DNA of 64,000 nt from Acanthosepion esculentum (Eukaryota; Mollusca; Cephalopoda; Sepiida; Sepiidae): contig OZ038479.1 in the NCBI GenBank assembly GCA_964036315.1, positions 53,786,746-53,850,745 of the forward strand. The letters are read 5' to 3'. Under the pieces are notes generated by a model. The model did no database searches. It was not told the origin of the DNA and saw nothing but the letters and a program-made list of their open reading frames with translations. This document shows positions 58,082 to 64,000 of the stretch, piece by piece. Position 1 is the first letter of the stretch. Every line of letters begins with the position of its first letter. Both the position numbers and the translations under genes were made by a program.

Positions 58082-61000
58082 GCATACAAAACTCAATAAA
58101 ACAAATATATTTAATTTCAAAAGCTTTTAGATGCTTTTACGAATATGGATAATATTTTCTGAAAGCAAAAAACGTTTTCGATCAAAAATAAATTTTTACA
58201 ACAATTATTTATTTCTTAAATTATTTTATATTTTACATTAAAGTTGTTAAATATTCTAAAATTAATGAAAATGATATACAGTTTAGTCAGTGTTACTATT
58301 AAGTAGATTACAGATTATAAAATAAACCTGGTTACAATCAGCAATTTGCAAATAAAAATCTAATATAACGTTTTTTGTTTGTGTCCAAAAATAGCTTAAT
58401 TCATATATACGGAAGACCGGAAGCATCATGAAAACAATAGTTCGTCACATAGTCTGCGTTGGTAGTAACATAAATATTTTGACGATAAAATTCTGCTCTC
58501 GTCAAGTTTAAGGCCGTTTTTATCATGCTATGCCTGTTTAAAAATAACGAGGTAAATAAGTTGTTCACATAAAGCTAAACTGTCACTTATGACCTTCCGT
58601 ACTATAACTTTCCCTCCCGTAAGATGTCAGAGCACGATGAAATCACGCACATGTCATAATTAATTTTTTAAAAGAATTTTAAACGGAGACTTTCACTTTT
58701 GTAAACAAAAGTTCAAAAATGGCTGAGGATCGATTTTCTGTCAATTTTGCTGATCAAAAAAATACAAGATATTTAACAAAAATTTTGTACGTGCTAGAAA
58801 TTATTAAGAAATGTAAAAAAATAATCAAAAAATACTTTGATCTTTCCTCTTAATAATTACATAAATATTTAAACGATAAAAAATATTTTCATCAAGTTTG
58901 AGGCCGTTATTATCATGCTATGCTGATTTTCCAGCGATTTCATGTTGGTACCTATATAAATTTTCAGGACTTAGTTAGAAATGAATTAAAGTATTTTAGA
59001 TATGTATATATTAGAATATCTTGGTAAATTTCTTTTTACATTTTTATGAAAACTTGAGAAATTCAATGTGATAATTTTTAGTGACTATTTGGATAAAGTA
59101 GAATTCTTTAGAGAATTTAAATCATGTAATTATTTTGCCAAAATTGGACCCTATATTCTCAAAAATCTGTTCTGAATCAAAAAGAATAAAATGCAGTAAA
59201 ACCGAGACATTATTTAATTAGAGAAGCTTTTAATTGCTTTTATGAATATTGTCACACCTACCATATGACTATTGGTGAATTAGCTCCCTTCCTTGTAAAA
59301 ACTAATGTACTGTTGTGTTACCTCCTCCTAAAAATGTTATCATTCTCTTCTTACTTTTCTGCTTATATGACAACACGTAAATCTCTTGCGGAAGAACGCA
59401 TTGCCTTTTTGGAAACACAGGAACAATACATACCTACACACATACATACATATGCACAATGTACATATACTCACTACACATACTTTGAACCACTAGGTTT
59501 TCACATTCATTCACAAAAACACTTAACTGTAAAAATTACTTACATCACAGGATTTTTAACCGAAATTTCAAACATGTCAGAAAGGTTTAAAGAATTTTTA
59601 AAAATAATTACAAAATTCCTTGTTCATTCCTCTTAATAATAACATAAACATTTTGACAATAAAAATTTGTTTTATTAATTTTGGGGCCGTTTTTTATCAT
59701 GCTATGCTGCTTTTTCAGTGAGTAATTGAACATGACTATTTTTGTATATGTAAAACTGTGCCAAATTTTATAGATACAGTGGCACATACATGACACTCAG
59801 AAAATAAAAGTGACTACTGTAGTAAATGTAGAGCCAAAATTCTCTAAAATTTAGTAAAACATTAGATTATGGAGAATATTTTTTGTTTAAATTTTTAAGA
59901 TGACCAATTACTTAAAAAGTCTTCTTTGCATTAAATTCCTCAATCATTTTTTTCTTAATTAAAGCCCCAACAAAACCACACATCACCCCTCTAGAACAAC
60001 ATTTAATAACAATCTATGTGTCATGGAGATGGTAAAAAGTGGTCAACATAAATGATAAAACTACCATCATGTTCAAAAATGCAGTTCTGTGGTATTTTAA
60101 ACTTAAAAAAATAATAGTTGTTTCAAATCAGATAAGTATACTTTAAAAATCTGCTAATATTCCTCAAATAAATTTTCAGAAAAGTATATTTTTTTATAAA
60201 GAGATTTACGTTTTTTTATATTACTTTGCTAAAAATGGTGCTAAATTCAAAAATTTTAAAAATAAAATTCTAATCAACTTTTTAAATTAGTTTTGAAATA
60301 CAGCATAGTATTTTGTTTATTAGAAATATTAAATTTAATCTCTCAGCATGAAATTAAAACAAAAATAAAAGTTCCAAGAAAGATTTTTCATTATTAAAAA
60401 ATAATTTTATTTTAAATGTTAGGTATTGCATTTTTGTAAAGATACCTATATTTGTATTAGTTAAAAACAAAAAAGCAGTACTCTTTCGAGAATTTAAATC
60501 ATCAATCTGTTTATGTCAAATAGAAATGCCATTAAGCAAAAAATTCACCCTGAATCATAAAATAAAAAATATTTAATTAGAAAAGTTTTTAACTGCTTTT
60601 ATAAATAAGATATATTAAGGACACTATTATCTTAAGAAAAAAAATCTTTTTTGATGAATAATGTATTTTTACAAGAATTGATTTCATTTTTTTAAATTTA
60701 GATAAAATTTATGAAGTTTTAAAGCTTTTAAAATTCTGTATTAATTTCAGCCTTTTAGATGATATTATTAAGTAAAAGCTATATCTGCTAATCATAAATG
60801 AAAAAGCTAAATATGATTCATTAAACACTGATATTTTTCAAATGAATTTGACTATTTTTTTTGCATGTGTATAAACATGCCAATTTTTGTAAGTACAAGC
60901 AACCATATATCACATTATCAGAAAATAAGAGTGATGATTATAGTAAATTTAAAGCCAAAAAGTATCTAAAATTTAGTGAAACATTAGATTACAGAGAATA

Positions 61001-61241
61001 TTTTGCTAAATTTTTCAGGTAACTGAATACTTATTATATAAAAATGGGGCTTACGTAACTTTCTTCAGTTATGTTTTTCAGATAAAGTCTCTGTAGAACA
61101 ACATTAGATCTGTTATCAGGCTGTCAACACAACTGCTGTCGGAATAAAAACACAGTTACTGTCAGGTTAAAAAATGCATTTTTTTGATATTTTAAACTGA
61201 AAATTAATATTTTTTTCAAATCAAATTAATTATACTCTGAA
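58082..61241. other. Distal spacer of unit 3
   Basis: Diverged counterpart of 16075-19396 with a deletion of about 150 bp near 58655. It holds dispersed repeat copies in reverse orientation (about 58790-58930, 59560-59710) and the reading frame at 59265. No RNA gene was seen. Confidence 0.55.
59265..59636 (+). CDS. Doubtful 123-residue reading frame
   Basis: It begins MTIGELAPFLVKTN and contains KSLAEERIAFLETQEQ, then a low-complexity stretch (YIPTHIHTYAQ) from a CA-rich simple repeat; its end runs into the dispersed repeat. In units 1 and 2 the same sequence (from 17421 and 40943) is broken by a 19-bp insertion, a 3-bp loss and a TAG. No domain recognised. It may be a chance frame or an old exon fragment. 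Confidence 0.15.
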   Translation: MTIGELAPFLVKTNVLLCYLLLKMLSFSSYFSAYMTTRKSLAEERIAFLETQEQYIPTHIHTYAQCTYTHYTYFEPLGFHIHSQKHLTVKITYITGFLTEISNMSERFKEFLKIITKFLVHSS

Positions 61242-61489
61242 TCAGCTGATAGTACATTTGATTTCTGGAAAATTTCTTAATAAAGGGAATTACATTTTAA
61301 TAAAAGATGGCTAAAAAGGAGGCACTAAAGAGCTTCTTTTTTTTAAAAAAAAAGAAGCTTTCCAGTCAATTTAAATTCGTTTTTGAAATGCAGGAAATAT
61401 TTTGCTTATTGGAAATATTAAATATAATCTATTAGATCGAAATTGAAACTAAAAGGTTTCCAGTGTTAGATATTGTGTTTTTTGTGGAG

Positions 61490-61800
61490 GTCTCTATGTT
61501 TGTTATTATCAAGTGGAATGACCAAAGTATTTTTTTTATTATTTTATTTAATTTTTGACTCTTTTCTAGCATGTTCAAATTTTGGTTAAAAAATCTTGTT
61601 TTTCCTGTGTTCGTGCTGGGTGGGAATGTTAACAGAGGAAATTTAGCATCTTTTTTGTGGTAAAAACACATTGATTTGGAAATTTTTGCAGAATATAAAT
61701 AATTACTGAGTTTTAATGAATTTTTCTGCATTTATTCACAAAGGAATTTTTTTTCAGAAAATCGTGGTAAAAATATTTTTACTTTTTACATCTGTTACAC
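61490..61800 (+). repeat. Dispersed repeat copy and module, unit 4
   Basis: Counterpart of 285-560 and 19640-19960. The minus-strand 99-residue frame over it recurs in units 2-4 but is AT-rich repeat sequence without a domain. Confidence 0.5.
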
Positions 61801-62007
61801 CTACTTATGTAATTTTACATATATTGCAATTTGTTTTTCTTATTGTTTTTCTGTAATCCTCCATATTACTGGTTCCCATATTGTATTCATGTCTATGCTT
61901 GGCGAGCTTAGGAAATTTTTCTGACCTAGCAGATAACAACAAATTGTAATATGGTAAATAACGGTTACTGGGACATTAAGTTTATAAGTCCCAAAAACTC
62001 ACACACT

Positions 62008-62320
62008 GGTGTCCTCAAGGACTCCTGGCCCATTTAATAGAATCCAGTGACTTCATCCAGTGAGTTGTGAGTTCAATACCTGGCTACAGCAGAGGTGAAC
62101 AAAAACTTGCAGAGTTTACTTAAAAGGGAGATAAATGATACTGAGTTATCCAAAAGAGGCTAGAAAATGAAACTATCCTGGTGGATGAAATAAAAGGCTC
62201 AGTTTGAAATTCCAGTCACCTGAAGAAGGCCGGAGAGTACAGTCAAAACATTGTGAATATGGCAACAAAATAAGGACAACAGCCTGAACAATATAAATAG
62301 TGTAAATAATTACAAAACCT
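62008..62320 (+). mobile_element. tRNA-derived SINE, unit 4 copy
   Basis: B-box-like GAGTTCAATACC at 62069-62080 and CACCTGAAGAAGGCCGGAG. It keeps a longer tail (GACAACAGCCTGAACAATAT) that the other units lost, which ties it to the SINEs at 4785 and 27297. Confidence 0.75.
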
Positions 62321-63477
62321 CATCTCAAAAATATAGTGAGATATTAAAGCAAACTTTGTCAGAATTTGAACACTTCATACCTATTCAACTTCTGTTGCAA
62401 TTAGATCAAGACAGTGAGTTACCTGTCAAGATCGATAACAGGGTTAAATATCTTAAGTCTGTCATAAATTTTGGAAATGCTAGGCTTCAGTTGGCAAAGA
62501 CAAAAGTCACACTTGACATGATTTACCATTGAATTTTAAAGCATTTCACTGATGAGATGATTTTGTGAAAATATTAACAGTGTAAAAAAGGATAACATTT
62601 ATATGAACATTGCTTTCCAATATATGAATCACCGTTTATGCGGATCCTATAGTATTTAGTTTGATAAAAATTAAACTAAATGGCTCCAGAGTACTATTTT
62701 TAACATGTGTAAAACTCAATGAGGTCAGGATTTTATAAGTAAATGAATACACTTAGGTAATCACATGAAGCATTTTGCATAATTTCAAATGCAGACTTCT
62801 GTAAATAATTTTTGTCATTTATTGAGTACAGGAAATTTTATGCACAGCCAGTACTTAGTTGATTTGTATCAGATAATGAAAGGCAGATTTGTAATTTTTG
62901 TATTTATTTCCCTAAAAGATTTCTTGCTGAATATTATAATAACTATTTGAAGGTAAACAACTTTTCAAAATATCACATTTAAAAATGTCTTTGTTTCTAT
63001 AGAGATGATACACATTAAAATTGATGGCACAATGATATTTTTTCTTGTGTTTATATCTAGTTTTAATATTTGATTAATATCAGCAAACCATTAATTGCCT
63101 GATTCCTTCACTTGGTCATTATCCTTTAAATTTAATGCTTTTAGCTTCCTGTCAAGATTCATACCTAAATGAATGTTTTTCCAGTTATTTTTATTCACCT
63201 TATTTATATCATAATCGCTCTATTATTGTTGTCCTTTGTGAAAAATGAATTTGTTTGCAGGTGGAAAGGAGAATTTTTAAAGACATTTTAAATTTTTTCA
63301 GAAAAATACCATTGTATTTGCATATTGTTTTTCAACTCAAAAGTGAAACATTGATTTTTCTATTGATCTTTCTTGGTTGCTGCATTATTGCATCCATCTG
63401 CTGATCTCAACTATCCTATCCTGTATGTGTTGTTAAATATATACTGATTTGATATATTATTTGCTATCTCTGTTAAT

Positions 63478-63503
63478 TTGTTTGATTTGTTTTTCTTCAC
63501 AGA
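63478..63503 (+). other. Candidate 3' splice site before zinc-finger exon, copy 4
   Basis: TTTGATTTGTTTTTCTTCACAG with the AG at 63501-63502, conserved although the flanks have diverged. Confidence 0.55.
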
Positions 63504-63833
63504 TGTTTGGGCCGAACAGAAAATCATGATATTCAATAAAACCTGTTATTATTGGGAATGTAAATGAAAGCAAACCAGACTTTTGACTTTCCATCAAGAG
63601 CAGTGAAATATATACTGCAACATTCATATACAAGTTGTGTATCTATATTTTCAAAAGCATATTAACACCCAGAAAACATGTAATTTGAAGACTGGGATAT
63701 TTTTTGTGGAATCATAGCGTTACATATGAGAAAAATTAGAAGCCATGTTTTTGTGAAGTTTGTAAACATTTGTCAAGATTGAAATTTAATTTAGAATATC
63801 AAAAATACAAGAAACAAACCATTAAAGCATCAC

Positions 63834-64000
63834 ATGGAAAAACCCACTGGAGAGGAATCACATTCTTGTGACATTTGTGGTTTTGTATTTACACGGAAAT
63901 CACATTTGATGTACCATGTGCGAACACACACAGGGGAGAAACCATATTCTTGTGAAGTTTGTGGATATGCATTTTCGTATAAGCCAAATTTGGAGCGCCA
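63834..64000 (+). CDS. C2H2 zinc-finger protein, copy 4 (5' fragment, runs off window)
   Basis: From ATG 63834 the frame is open to the window end (55 codons). It encodes MEKPTGEESHS, a first intact finger (CDICGFVFTRKSHLMYHVRTH), a TGEKP linker, and most of finger 2 with helix YKPNLER. These are fingers 1 and 2 of the other copies. About 50 bp upstream is deleted compared with copies 1-3, removing a decayed finger and shifting the upstream frame. The upstream ATG frame stops at a TGA as in copy 1, so ATG 63834 or splicing must supply the start. Completeness cannot be judged. Confidence 0.75.
   Translation, partial: MEKPTGEESHSCDICGFVFTRKSHLMYHVRTHTGEKPYSCEVCGYAFSYKPNLER

Larger units (their letters stand above)
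42919..61241 (+). repeat. Tandem locus unit 3 (18.3 kb, internally deleted)
   Basis: The first part, to about 54300, matches unit 2 essentially perfectly. After about 54870 the spacer is more diverged (substitutions in most lines) and is shortened. About 5.6 kb equivalent to 32556-38158 of unit 2, including the LINE relic, is missing, and several 100-400 bp pieces are gone. It has about 630 bp extra at 56545-57175 and a private MITE at 57731-58077. Confidence 0.88.
61242..64000 (+). repeat. Tandem locus unit 4 (5' part only)
   Basis: This is homologous to the first 2.6 kb of units 2 and 3, including the SINE at about 62010, the splice acceptor at 63502 and the start of a fourth zinc-finger exon. 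It is clearly diverged from units 2/3, at a level comparable with unit 1. It retains the roughly 830 bp pre-exon segment that unit 1 lacks. The unit continues beyond the window. Confidence 0.88.

Overview
The window is AT-rich (roughly 70 percent or more by eye) animal nuclear DNA. The evidence is a family of tandem C2H2 zinc-finger exons with TGEK linkers, tRNA-derived SINEs, decayed LINE and P-type DNA transposon copies, and long intergenic spacers without genes. No bacterial, phage or organellar feature is present. An invertebrate is likely, but the species cannot be named from this sequence.

The window is built from one locus repeated in tandem, all on the + strand: unit 1 (about 1-19396), unit 2 (19397-42918), unit 3 (42919-61241) and the start of unit 4 (61242-64000). 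Each unit carries, in order, a SINE, a candidate 3' splice site, a zinc-finger exon with a poly(A) signal, a 3-7 kb downstream block (SINEs, TC microsatellite, promoter-like or LTR-like motifs), and a 10-14 kb AT-rich spacer made largely of diverged copies of an unnamed dispersed repeat.

Zinc-finger genes: copy 1 (1784-3172) has 16 intact fingers plus a 17th cut off by a stop codon. Copies 2 (22000-23472) and 3 (45522-46994) have 15 intact fingers and identical translations. Copy 4 (63834-64000) runs off the window. Array length and recognition helices differ between copy 1 and copies 2/3, as expected for expanding KZFP-like DNA-binding gene families. No KRAB, SCAN, BTB or ZAD effector domain is visible. 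The conserved acceptor upstream suggests that 5' exons exist elsewhere.

The units differ by discrete events. Units 2 and 3 share a 2.2 kb segment with a decayed P-element-like transposase and two 30-bp-period minisatellites, absent from unit 1. Unit 1 lacks about 830 bp just upstream of its zinc-finger exon and alone has a perfect 40-bp-arm hairpin. Unit 3 has lost about 5.6 kb of spacer, including the LINE relic, and alone has a 347-bp mariner-type MITE. About 13.7 kb around gene copies 2 and 3 (roughly 17.1-30.8 kb against 40.6-54.3 kb) looks identical apart from a TC microsatellite, while the rest of the same repeat shows scattered differences. This points to very recent unequal exchange or gene conversion, or to an assembly duplication.

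I found no convincing protein-coding gene besides the zinc-finger copies and transposon relics. The most interesting feature is the tandem locus itself as a record of duplication, array remodelling and transposon insertion.
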